Assembly: GCA_930367215.1 (NCBI GenBank)
Contig: OV884056.1
Span: 90,345,285 to 90,409,284 of the forward strand
Length of the DNA stretch: 64,000 nt
Direction of reading: 5' to 3'
Origin: Pollenia angustigena
Lineage: Eukaryota > Arthropoda > Insecta > Diptera > Polleniidae
Made by a program: the position numbers and the translations under genes. Shown piece by piece: positions 20,600-30,553 of this stretch. Position 1 is the first letter of the stretch. Each line of letters begins with the position of its first letter. Below the pieces are notes generated by a model. That model was given only the letters and a program-made list of their open reading frames with translations, did no database searches and was not told the DNA's origin.

Positions 20600-22200
20600 A
20601 ATACAATATTTAGCGTTCGGCTCACACACCCAGGAACGATATCTATCTTTTTAAGTGCTTGCGCAGACAAACACAACCCTTAATACCGTTCGTAACTATT
20701 TTCAAGGAAGAGCCAAACATTATATAGTGTTCTGTTCTTCGTTAAAACGAACAATTGTAGTGATACTGTAGATAAATATTATATTTTAATGTTCTATAAG
20801 GTTTTTTTTACATCGATAAGAAATATACAAACAAAAAATTTTAGTAACGACCCCAGCACGAACAGCTTGAGTGTGTATTGTATATATGTATATTAGACTG
20901 GTCGCATCTTGTATGGGATTTTTTTTTTTTAATTTAATTGTTTGCGCTGCTTAAAATATGAGGTTTGGTGTAAGAAATCATGATCTAATTTTTCAGGTCC
21001 ATCCGACGGTGCCTAGCCGTGCCGGGTGGGGCCCAAAGTTCCCCATATTATAAAAAAAACACGATACGATCTTCCGCAGAGAAAGTACTTCAAGTTTGCC
21101 AAATTTCAGCTTCCTATGTCATCAGATGGCTTCAGAAAGTTGCGGAAAGAATAGGGCATACATGCAAACATCCTGACATACTAAGAAATTATATATTGTA
21201 TAGATAGATTAAAGTATGATACGAACGAAAGATTTTTAACCTAATTCGGGGTCGCTGAATCCAGTGGTGATAGCCGTTTTTTTAGGTTAGCTTTGGTTTT
21301 CGAGATATACCGTTATTTCGAAAATTAAGGATGTTGAAAAACATATGTTCGCGTAACTCAAAAACGCTTTAGCTAATTGAAAAACTAAAAAAAAACGAAA
21401 TTCCTCAATAAAATTTACTTTAAGAAAGTTAAAACTTTGTTCATTATGTTGGCTTTGGTTTTCGAGATATACCGTTATTTCGAAAATTAAGGAGGTTGCA
21501 CAAACCGAAATTCCGTAATAAAATTTGCTTTAAGAAAGGTACTTTCTCTGCGGAAGATCGTACTTTCTCTGCGGAAGATCGTAACGAAGCCATATTTTTC
21601 ATTTTCGGCTTTTCAACTAGTATAACTATAAAGATCTGATAGAAAAGATGTTTTTTTTATAATATGGGGAACTTTGGGCCCCACCCGGCACGGCTAGGCA
21701 CCGTCGGATTGACCTGAAAAATTAGATCATGATTTCTTACACCAAACCTCATATTTTAAGCAGCGCAAACAATTAAATTTAAAAAAAAAAATTCCGACCA
21801 GTTTAATGTTTATATGTTTTGTTTGTCTAACAGTATTTTGCTGGCTTCTTGTGTATGTGTATTTTGTTTTTGTAAAAAAATTTTGTTTTTTTTTACCAGC
21901 CAAAAGAGCGCTAAGTACAACAGAAACGAATGAACACTAATGAGCGGTACCGAACAAAATGAAGTTTGTGGGTTTTAAAAAAACCGAACGGAATAAAATG
22001 TTCTCATATTTTTGTTGAGTTGGATAAGAATAGTATTATTTTTGTGTTCGAAAGATGACAAACAGGAAACCGTTTTTGTTTAATGATTTACTACACAAAC
22101 ACTATTAGCGTTTTTGTATTCCACAAATCTGCCGAACCAAACTTTAAGGAGCGATACTTAGTGTTAAATTTCAAACACTGTCATCGGACTTACACTTTTC
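20600..22200. repeat. Older repeat 'host A', copy 2, with a foldback insertion
   Basis: Outer parts (20600-20895 and 21806-22200) match 3250-4320 in order. Here the 3412-3581 MITE is absent: GATACTGTAGA runs straight into TAAATATTATATTTTAATG, giving the empty site. The element at 20896-21802 interrupts this copy at a place that is uninterrupted in copy 1. Confidence 0.75.
20896..21802. mobile_element. Long-TIR element ACTGGTCG, 907 bp, TTA duplication
   Basis: Arms of about 160 bp carry, read inward, ACTGGTCG, a T-run, TTTAATTGTTTGCGCTGC, AATATGAGGTTTGGTGTAAG, AAATCATGATCTAATTTTTC, GACGGTGCCTAGCCGTGCCG and GGGTGGGGCCCAAAGTTCCC. TTA flanks both ends (20893-20895, 21803-21805). The interior has two copies of TTCGAGATATACCGTTATTT and two tandem copies of ACTTTCTCTGCGGAAGATCGT around 21539-21580. 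Confidence 0.87.
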
Positions 22201-22274
22201 AAAAACGAAGCCGAAATTTAGCGTTAGGAATGCGTTTCGTCAAGGACAGTAAGAGGGCCCGAAATCAGTTTTAA

Positions 22275-23060
22275 ATGTTAATGCCATTTATTGATCTTTC
22301 AAACAAATTTTTCGTTTTTTTTTTTTTTTTGTTATTTAAACCACCCTGTAAACCTTATTGAGTAAATAAAAGTCATGTAATGGCTTCAGACAACAGTCTC
22401 TTTTTTTTCAATCAGTTAATAACAGTTAAGAACGTAAACATTTGAAAATAAAAATTTTTAACTTTTTCGAGTATTGGAAACATATTTTCCCCAGGTTATT
22501 TTTTTACTTCTTTTTCCAACACACTTCGGGTTCTAAATCACTATGAAGCTTATATATATCGAAATCTGAGAGTTCATCTGGCGCCATTCATTATCATCTA
22601 TATTAAAGAATGGAAATGTTTTCTTAAAAGGAAACCGTGGTTTTGGTTGATAAGACTGTCTATTTTTTGGATCAACAATATTTTATATGGTATACATTTT
22701 TGCAGTTTAAGCCAATTAAATATTTTAATTGTTTGTTTTTAAAGAAGGAATTTCTAATACACCTGATCTACACCTATAAGAAATTACCCACGCTCTAGCA
22801 ACGACAAAGTGGCAACTCTGCAATCAGTAGACTTTTTAATTTTTCTATGTTCACCCTGCAAACAACTGGGAGATATCACCTAAGGCAAAAGTTCAGCAAT
22901 ATGCCAAAATTGTCATCTAGAAGAAAATAATCAAAGTATTTTTTTTTCTTTCTTTTATAGTTTTTTTTTGTTTTTAAATTACAAAATATAGACAGAAAAA
23001 TATTTAAATTTTTTATAATTATACACATCCATTTACATTTTATGTTTATCAAAAAATATA
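22275..23060. other. No recognised feature
   Basis: AT-rich with long T-runs (22310-22330, 22940-22975). No supported ORF or inverted repeat. Confidence 0.35.
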
Positions 23061-23064
23061 TAAA

Positions 23065-23259
23065 ATGGGCGTTATCGTCACGATAACAAATATTACAGAT
23101 ATTAGAGAACTAAGCAAGAGACAAGCTGCAAAATTTGTGGACGAAATTTTAACGGAAAACGAAGAACGATTTAACTCGAGTGTCGTAAATGGGATAAATA
23201 AAGATAATGTTCTCTCTTCATTCTCAATTTTGGCTATTTATATTATATTACTTTATCTA
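23065..23259 (+). other. Unassigned ORF cut by a Helitron-like insertion
   Basis: MGVIVTITNITDIRELSKRQ followed by AAKFVDEILTENEERFNSS has a balanced, charged composition unlike the low-complexity ORFs around it. From 23260 the frame runs into the Helitron-like element and stops at 23298. I recognise no family. It may be a fragment of an exon or of a mobile-element protein, or chance. Confidence 0.2.
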
Positions 23260-23898
23260 TCTTCTATATATACTTATATAAAAGAGTTGCGTGAGTGACT
23301 GACTCATTCATCATCGCCCAGCCCAAACCGCTAACCCTAGAAACTTGAAATTTGGACTAGCGATTGATCACTCCCCAAATCGATCCACTAAGACGGGATT
23401 TTTCGAAATTCGAATGTTAAGGGGGTAAAAACGGGAAAATTCGGTAACCTTATATCTCCAAAACTAAAAGAGATGCAAACTAAAGGTAATACTTATCGTT
23501 GTTCTTTAGAAAAATAAGTGGACGGGTGTCTGGTACTTTGTTGAAATTCGGCCCTATTAAGGAGTAAACGGGTAAAATCTGAATTTTAGTACTTTTTTGC
23601 CATCTTTTGAACCAATAAACATAGAAACATTTTCCTCCACTCATTGACATATTCGTACTAAATTATGGCCTACCACTACAATACTGAAATTTTTGATACT
23701 TTAGTGGGGGAAAAATATAGTACCCAAAAAAAGGAAATACGGGAAATTTGATATTTTTCTTTAGCTTTTTGGTTCTACTTAAGTAACGGGTTAAATGCTA
23801 GAATTTAAACAAGTTTAAACTTAGAAAAATATACTTTGGCATAAAAATATGTCCACAAAGAAAAAGGAGACGCTAACGAAGTAGCGGGTTTATACTAG
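23260..23898 (+). mobile_element. Helitron-like non-autonomous element 1, 639 bp
   Basis: Starts TCTTCTATATATACTTATAT after an A, and ends CTAG. Eight nt before the CTAG is a hairpin CGCTA-acgaag-TAGCG. A TC start, CTRR end with a nearby hairpin and no target duplication are the Helitron signature. Inner words (AATTCGGTAACC, GGGTAAAATC) recur inverted near 54640-55020. No Rep/helicase ORF. Confidence 0.65.
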
Positions 23899-24687
23899 TC
23901 TTCTACATATATAAAAGAAGTGTGCACCCTAATGTCACTACTAACTACGAAAACGGGTAGACCGATTTCAACAAAAACGTTGGGGTACGTTGGGGATATT
24001 CTGTAGATGGTTTGCGTAAAGTTTGCAAGAAATCGGTACAGTGGTTCCGGAGATATGGCATTTAGATTTTCCTGTATATTCCCATACAAATTTCAACAAA
24101 ATGCCCTCCATTTTGAACTCTTTCGAAACGGCTTGACTGATTTTTATCTTTTGAACTAATGAAAGAGTTTCCCCAAAATTTAGCATGCAGACAGACATTG
24201 TTACATCTGGAAGGAAATAGGGAATATAATGTGAAATAGGGCAAGAAGGGTAAAAGCTCCCCCTCCCAATATCTTCTTGAAATTTGGCAGGTAAATATTG
24301 TTATAGCTGGAAAGTACTATAGCCTATAGTTTTTATTATTTAGGGCGTGAAGCAAGAGGGGTAAAAGCTTCCTTCCCTATATCTCCTTAACTAATCAACC
24401 GGTTTTCTTAAAATTTGACATGCAGACACTGGAGCATCTGAAAGAGATAGGGCATGAAATAGGGCAAGAGGAGTAAAAGCTCCTCCTCCCTATATCTTCT
24501 TAACTAATCAACTGATTTTCTTGACATTTGGCGGAGCCAAAAGTGTATCATCTGGAAAGACCTAAAGCCTATAATTTGTATTATCTTCTTAACTAATCAA
24601 ACGGTTTTCTTAAAATTTGGCATGCAGACACTGGAGCTTCTGAAAGAAATAAGTTATATCGCAAAACAATGTGTGCGGGTCACCTAG
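23899..24687 (+). mobile_element. Helitron-like non-autonomous element 2, 789 bp
   Basis: Starts TCTTCTACATATATAAAAGA immediately after the CTAG of the first element and ends GGGTCACCTAG before a T. A weak hairpin, CGCA...TGCG, precedes the end. Internally, a 110-bp unit recurs (CTATATCTCCTTAACTAATC, GGTTTTCTTAAAATTTG, CATGCAGACACTGGAGC). Confidence 0.65.
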
Positions 24688-25319
24688 TTTTATTTATAAA
24701 TTGTATTATTTTTAACTTTATTTTTTATAATAAACAATTTAATTTAAAATAAAAATGTGTGGTTATATGGAAAATAATATTTTTTGAAATGCAAAATATT
24801 TTTCTTATCATCCTAATGACATTTTTACGATATCTTTATATTTGCTTATAAGTGGTTATCTTTCAATATTTTTGGTAAATTTTCAAGAAGAATCGCTTTC
24901 GTATTGCTAAGGAGTATTGCTATCGAGACACGTTTCTTCCCGAAGGAAGGAAGTAGCTTCCGTATTAGGAAATCGATTATTGCCGCAATAATATTATTTA
25001 TTCAGGCAATGCGTTACATATGGAGTATTTTTGTGTTTGCTGGATATATTTGAAAAATGAAATTTCGATTACGATTTTTATATACATATGTGTATGTAAG
25101 TATGTATGAATAAACCTCAAAACCTTAAAATTTATATGTATTGAGGTCTAGATTTTTTACAAAATTTATTAAGCAAAAAAGTTTAAAGTTTATTTGGTTT
25201 AATTTCATATACATACGCGTAACTAAAAGAATAACCCTTCTAAATTAGACTTGCTTTCGATTGCTGTTGCGCCTTTTGCTTTAAATAATTTCTACATACG
25301 ATTTTTTTTTTAATCAATA
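24688..25319. other. AT-rich stretch with a small dispersed repeat
   Basis: The text near 24840-24935 (CTTATAAGTGGTTA, AGAATCGCTTTCGTATTGCT, GAGTATTGCTATCGAGACAC) recurs near 61285-61380. No ORF. Confidence 0.45.
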
Positions 25320-25961
25320 CAGTGAACTCGCGATAACGTGAACTAATTTTTACCATGGCGATTCACGTTTTCGAGATTGTTCACGTTATCGAATGCCACA
25401 ATTTAAAAAAAATATCGCCCTTGTTTTAAAACAAATAGATTAACAAGTATTTTAAAAAACGAATTTTATTCATTTTTAATAACAAAAAATATATGTATGT
25501 GCAATAATTCAGTTGACTGCATATAATACATATAAAAATGAATTTCTTATGAATATCATAAAAAAATACACACAAAAGTAACAAAACGAATAGAAACATT
25601 TTTTTGTTTAAGGAATGTTTTTAAGGAATGTTTTTTTAACAAAACGAATAGAAACATTTTTTTGTTTAAGGAATGTTTTTAAGGGATACAAATTTCACAG
25701 GAAAAAATCGGTCATCTTTTTTTAAAAGTTTTTTTTTTTTGATCATCTTTATCAAAGCTTTTTCTTTAAGCACTTTTCTCCAATGATGAAAAGTATGTTT
25801 TATCTGGTAGGTGCTTCCAATACAAGCTGATTTACACATAATGAGATTTCCTCCATTTTTTATCTAAACTTAAGCTGTAGCTTAATTGTTGGTGGATTTC
25901 TAAAGCATTTGCTTTTAGCATCAGTCCGCTTACCGGTAATTTTTTATTTCGCATGCTAATA

Positions 25962-26145
25962 GTGTTTTCTTTTCAACAAAAAAATGTGACATTTTATTTA
26001 AAAAATTGCAATTTGGTGCCTGTTTCTTAAAAATTGTTTTATTCTAAAAAAATCACCTTTTTCGGGAGCAAAATTTTTAAGAAACAGACACAAAATTGTA
26101 TTTACTTTAAATAAAATGTCACTTTTTTTGTAGAAAAGAAAACAC
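25962..26145. mobile_element. MITE GTGTTTTCTTTTC nested in the pogo-like element
   Basis: Arms of about 75 bp: GTGTTTTCTTTTCAACAAAA and GTGTTTTCTTTTCTACAAAA (inward), then GTGACATTTTATTTAAA and CTGTTTCTTAAAAAT. It therefore inserted after the host element did. Confidence 0.85.
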
Positions 26146-26174
26146 CATAAGATACCATTTGAAAGAGTTTTATT

Positions 26175-26364
26175 CCATCTTCGGAAGCTCAGAAGAACGT
26201 AATGTTTTTCTTTACACGATTTGTTATTTCCTATTTTTTCTTCTTAATGGAGCAAACTGTTGACTTAGCAACACCATATTTTCTTGCCAAGCCACTTTTT
26301 GCAATAATTCAAGAATTTTTACTTTATCTTTCAAAGATAACATTTTCGGTTTTTTTAATGACAT
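26175..26364 (-). pseudogene. Pogo/CENP-B-type transposase, helix-turn-helix remnant
   Basis: Starting at 26364: MSLKKPKMLSLKDKVKILEL then LQK, a one-base frameshift near 26297, then GLARKYGVAKSTVCSIKKKK and EITNRVKKNITFF before a stop. This is the N-terminal CENP-B/pogo DNA-binding fold; its two helix-turn-helix halves are clear. The DDE catalytic domain is absent. Confidence 0.85.
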
Positions 26365-26674
26365 TTTTCACTTTCATAAATAACATGAATAACGTATCGA
26401 TGATAAAAACAGCTAACATGTCAGCGTATACATACATGGATACAATTAGGAAAAAAAAGGTTTTAACATAAACCAATAAGTGAACTCAATTCGGGGATTT
26501 CCCAATTAAAAAAATTAACTTTTTAAAAAGTAAACAAAAATAAAAAAATGTGTTCACGTTTTAGAGCTTCCAGATTTTGTTCACGTTTTAGAATAGTCTG
26601 TGTGAAAATAAATTTGTTCACGTTTCTGAGACGTTCACCTTTTCGAGTGTTCACGTTTTCGTGAGTTCACTGTA

Positions 26675-27360
26675 TATCAATTCAAATAATCACAATTTTA
26701 TTTAGTATACATTTTGATAGTCCAGGGCAAAAGGTGTTTTTGTTCGTAAATAAATTTTCCATTTTTGTATGCAAATAAAATAAAAATGTCTGATTATTTG
26801 ATTTGGCTTAAAAGTGTGCTTCCTTTAAGTAAAACTTAATTAAAATGTAGAATATTTTAAAAATTTATAAGTTTTTATTTAAAAGCTGAAATAATTGCAC
26901 AGTGTAATAGTGATAATGCACTTTTTAAATAATCAAGCGTTGCACAGTGGGACTAATCTCCGCATTTAGATGGACAAAAATAATTGATGATTAGTCTACA
27001 TGGTGTTAGGGCTGCTGAATTCCAAAAAAATAGTTTAAAAGTTCGAGCTTAAGTTTTGAAGGAAATGCGATAGAGTATCGCTATTGCAAACTTCGGTAGT
27101 ATTAATTTTTCATATAATATTAACAAATTCGTTAATGTCTTATGGCCATTTTCTTAATGTATCTATAACCTGTCTGTTACCTAATGTCAACATAAATTTA
27201 TTAGACCGATAAACTGTGCGTTAACGATTGTGATTTTCTCAATATACCGACGAAAAACATTGTTTTCATTTGGCAACCATCTCTCAAAATATATGTTAAA
27301 GCTGGAAGTGAGCTGATTTAATTTATCTCTACGACAAATAAAAGGAAAATAAATAATTGG
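26675..27360. other. No recognised feature
   Basis: AT-rich, no supported ORF or paired repeat. Confidence 0.35.
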
Positions 27361-28900
27361 CATATGGGCATTTCCATGAGAATGTCAACCACGGCTTAAA
27401 AAATTAAAACGCTTGAAACTTTTTTTCAAATATGGTAGAAAGGAAAAAAACACCTAAACTTTACTAAGCCGAGGTACTTATAGCTTATTACAATTTTTAA
27501 AAAACAAAAAATAATAGTTTTAACTCACTTTCTCATTGATTTATTTTTAGTAACTTTAACTGACAGTTTTTAATATGCTGCCGATTAAATACAGATACCG
27601 GTAATATTGCAATTATACTTTAAAATTAATGTTACAACAACAATGAACAAGATCCATGATGAAAGAACAAATTTATAGTTCGATTAGCGGTATATTTTTG
27701 TGTTTGTTTTGGATGCTATTCTAATGTCACGTACGTGGTGCGAAAACATCATTTATATTTGTCATATGAAATTGGTAAGTCTTAGGTATTTCAAAATAAA
27801 AGTTCAAAGCAAGATATTTGCTGCAAACAAATATTGATCGGAATTTTTTTTTAAATTGGTATAATAAAAATTTTATAATCTTTTAAAGCTCGTCACGTAG
27901 GATATTTTAAGTACTAAAATGGAACTAAATGCATCATCTTATTATGATGGTATTTAGTTTACATTTGGTCAAACTTTATTATCTTACAAAATTTTCTTGG
28001 AATCGGTCCATATTTGACCATAGCTCCCATACAAGTGCTACTCCCGAAAATAGCTTTAAGTGTCATAACTTCCTTATAAATGTTGGTATTTTCATAAAAA
28101 TTTCCGACAATGAATATTACGATAGTACTATGTCATGACAAAATGTTGTGCTGGTAGGTCCAAAATTAACCATAGGTCCCATATAAACCCCCTTCCTTAA
28201 ATCGGATAGGTGCAAACAAATATCATATTGATGGAGATAACTAAACAATATTCGGCACAAATACCTTTTATATAATTCTTAACCTCATAGCATAATTCAG
28301 TTCTGGCGATCTTGATTGGCCACGGTCCCCAAGAAGGGTACACTCTCAAAAAATTTTGTTTAATATTATAGTGTAGGGTATCATATGGACGGGCTTGACC
28401 GATTATACTTTCTTACTTGTTTGCTTTAAGTTTTTATGTACATATATTTTTACAAAAAATATATTTCATGCCATGTAAATATATTAGAGAAAAATCTGTC
28501 ACGTACGGTATGTCACGAACGATATTACATTTTGTTCATTATAAAACCATCCAAAAAAAATCATTTTTTTCCAATTACGGATTATAAAGAAAAAATATGT
28601 GGTTTAATGAATGAAATTAAAAAAAGGAGAAAAACCTCCCACAATTCGCAGATTTTCGTATTTTTTTACATTCACCCAAATATCACTTCCGTTTTATGTC
28701 ACGTACGATATGCCCTTATTTTGCCCGATATTTTGGACAACAAGGTTACGAATTTGAAAAAATTTTTTTTTTCATATATAGTTCCCTTTAAATGAAACAT
28801 AATGATACAAAAAATATCCAGTTAATACTATTTTTGCAAAATTTCTATATCACTGAAGGCGTACAAATGTCACGTACGATGATATGGAAATGCCCATATG
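27361..28900. mobile_element. TIR element CATATGGGCATTTCCAT with TGTCACGTACG motifs, 1540 bp
   Basis: The ends are exact inverted copies over 17 bp. TGTCACGTACG occurs at 27725, 28497, 28697 and 28868, always on the plus strand; variants lie at 27890 (CGTCACGTAGG) and 28511 (TGTCACGAACG). Related ends (ATATGGGCANTTCCAGCG) are at 37743 and 46053. No target duplication was clear. The ORFs inside do not look like transposase. Confidence 0.75.
28140..28428 (-). repeat. Dispersed repeat, 5' part, inserted in the element above
   Basis: Reverse complement begins AACAAGTAAGAAAGTATAAT, CGGTCAAGCCCGTCC and ATATGATACCCTACACTATA, matching the start of the 383-1042 repeat. Its inner end near 28140 is not sharp. 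Confidence 0.65.
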
Positions 28901-29500
28901 AGTGCTGGTTAGCTTTTCGACAGAATGGAAGCAAATGAGACATTGAGAAAACCAAATTTCCTTAATGTGGAGTTTTTCGTTGGGGAAAAAGATAATCGCC
29001 TAATGAGAAAACGGTCATAAGTGTTGTTTTAAATTTGAAAAAAAAACAGTGAAGTTAGAGTACAGCGAACTGTAATTCGATATACATATTTGTTTTTTTG
29101 TAAAAAAGTAATAAATTTTATTTATTGTTTTTATTGTTGTCTAAAAAAAACAGAAATATTTTAATATATAAGAAATTAACGATTTACAGCACAGATAAGG
29201 TTTAACGAATAGAAAATTAAAAAACAAGGTTAACTTGTATTAAATAATTTGACTTAAATATTATTTACTTGTGCTGTGTTAAACTAAAAAGTTAATTTTA
29301 ACAAGAGTTTTAAAATTACACAGAAACACTTTTCATAAAATGTTGCTGTTGCGTGACATTGCGTAACGTAAACTCATGTGACGAATTGTAACGTAACGTA
29401 AAACAACACAACAGCAGCCAAGGTTAAAATGAAAAAAAAAATTATAAAATTTTTTTCCATTTTATTATTGTTGTAAAAAACCACATTTTTAAATAGAGTT
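28901..29500. other. AT-rich stretch with a small GTAACGTAA-rich hairpin
   Basis: At 29343-29420 the words TGCTGTTGCG and CGTAACGTAA recur, and the two ends (TGCTGTTGCG, CACAACAGCA) are roughly inverted, suggesting a tiny MITE. Otherwise nothing recognised. Confidence 0.4.
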
Positions 29501-29924
29501 TTAACCCATTTTGTACCGCCGTTGCGTTTTCGCAACCCATCTTTGGATGCATATAAAACTGGCTTTAACACTTCGATTTGAATAATTTTAATTTTTATCG
29601 TTTAGTTTAGAGGCTTAACTATTACCCTCTGACTTTAAAAATAATATTCCTCCGTTGTTTCATTAAAATCAACAAGCTTTAAAAACAGTCCAAAAAAATG
29701 CGGTTTTAGAAACGACGTAATATATATGTATTAAAAAAAAAAAAAATTTAATTGGTATTGTGGTTATTTTGTTGAACTATTTATGGTTTTTAATCCAAAT
29801 TTTTAATATTTTTAATTAGGCTTAAGTTCATGAAATTTAATTTTCATTAAATTATTTTTATGAAGAAAGGAATTTTACAACATGAAAATTAATTAAAATT
29901 GTTATTGATAATCTTTCTTTCTTG

Positions 29925-30055
29925 ACGTGGCTGGGGCTCGAACCCTGGCCGGCAGGTTACCATGACATGTTTCGATCGCAACCACTCGATCTCCTCAGAT
30001 GGATTTGCCGTCTTACACTCGCAGCCATCGACGACTGCTGACGTCAATAGTCAAA
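29925..30055 (-). mobile_element. tRNA-derived SINE-like sequence
   Basis: On the minus strand a box A-like TCGAGTGGTTGCG (29989-29977) is followed 31 nt later by a canonical box B, GGGTTCGAGCCCC (29945-29933). This is the internal promoter layout of tRNA-derived SINEs. An AAGAAAGAAAG tail follows. It is locally GC-rich compared with the surroundings and inside the piggyBac leader. It does not fold as a complete tRNA gene. Confidence 0.5.
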
Positions 30056-30553
30056 CATCAATCCTTAAACCAAATTGTATTTTAACATTTGGTAGATCGA
30101 AATTTGCTTTCCTGAATGATTATCCATCCTAATTGATTTTACATTTTTTTTCGCTCTTTTATTTAGATAGTAAAAGCTTTGAAAAACGTTTATCAAAAAA
30201 CCATAAATGAAAATATAGTTCCATTTATTCAGAATAATCTTCCAAAAATCAGTGTTGAGAAAACGCAACGATGGCTAATTGCATGCAAAACATTTTTTTC
30301 TCTTTTTTCTTTTTTTTTTTCTTCTAAGCTCGTTCTTTATTCGAGACAACTGTTCTCATTTTATTATGTTTTTTTATTTCTTGAATGGAACTGCAATATT
30401 GCCTTGCTTTTGGTTGATTTTGCATTCATATGGTTGCTATGTACCATGGTTGCTATGATCTATTTTTTTTAAGTGCCGTTATATTTGAGTTTAAAGTTTA
30501 AGCTAAGAGGTTGCACCTGCTAGTAAAATTTGTTTTGTGAATTCGGTATCATA

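Larger units (their letters stand above)
25320..26672. mobile_element. Pogo-like element, 1353 bp, TA duplication
   Basis: TIRs CAGTGAACTCGCGATAACGT and CAGTGAACTCACGAAAACGT (inward) with TA at both flanks (25318-25319, 26673-26674). Near each end the word GTTCACGTT recurs, five times at the right. The CAGT start and TA target fit the pogo/Tigger group, which the transposase remnant confirms. It is shorter than a complete element. Confidence 0.88.

Noticed and set aside
29925..30055. A genuine tRNA gene
   Set aside because: Box A and B are present but the acceptor and anticodon stems do not pair convincingly.
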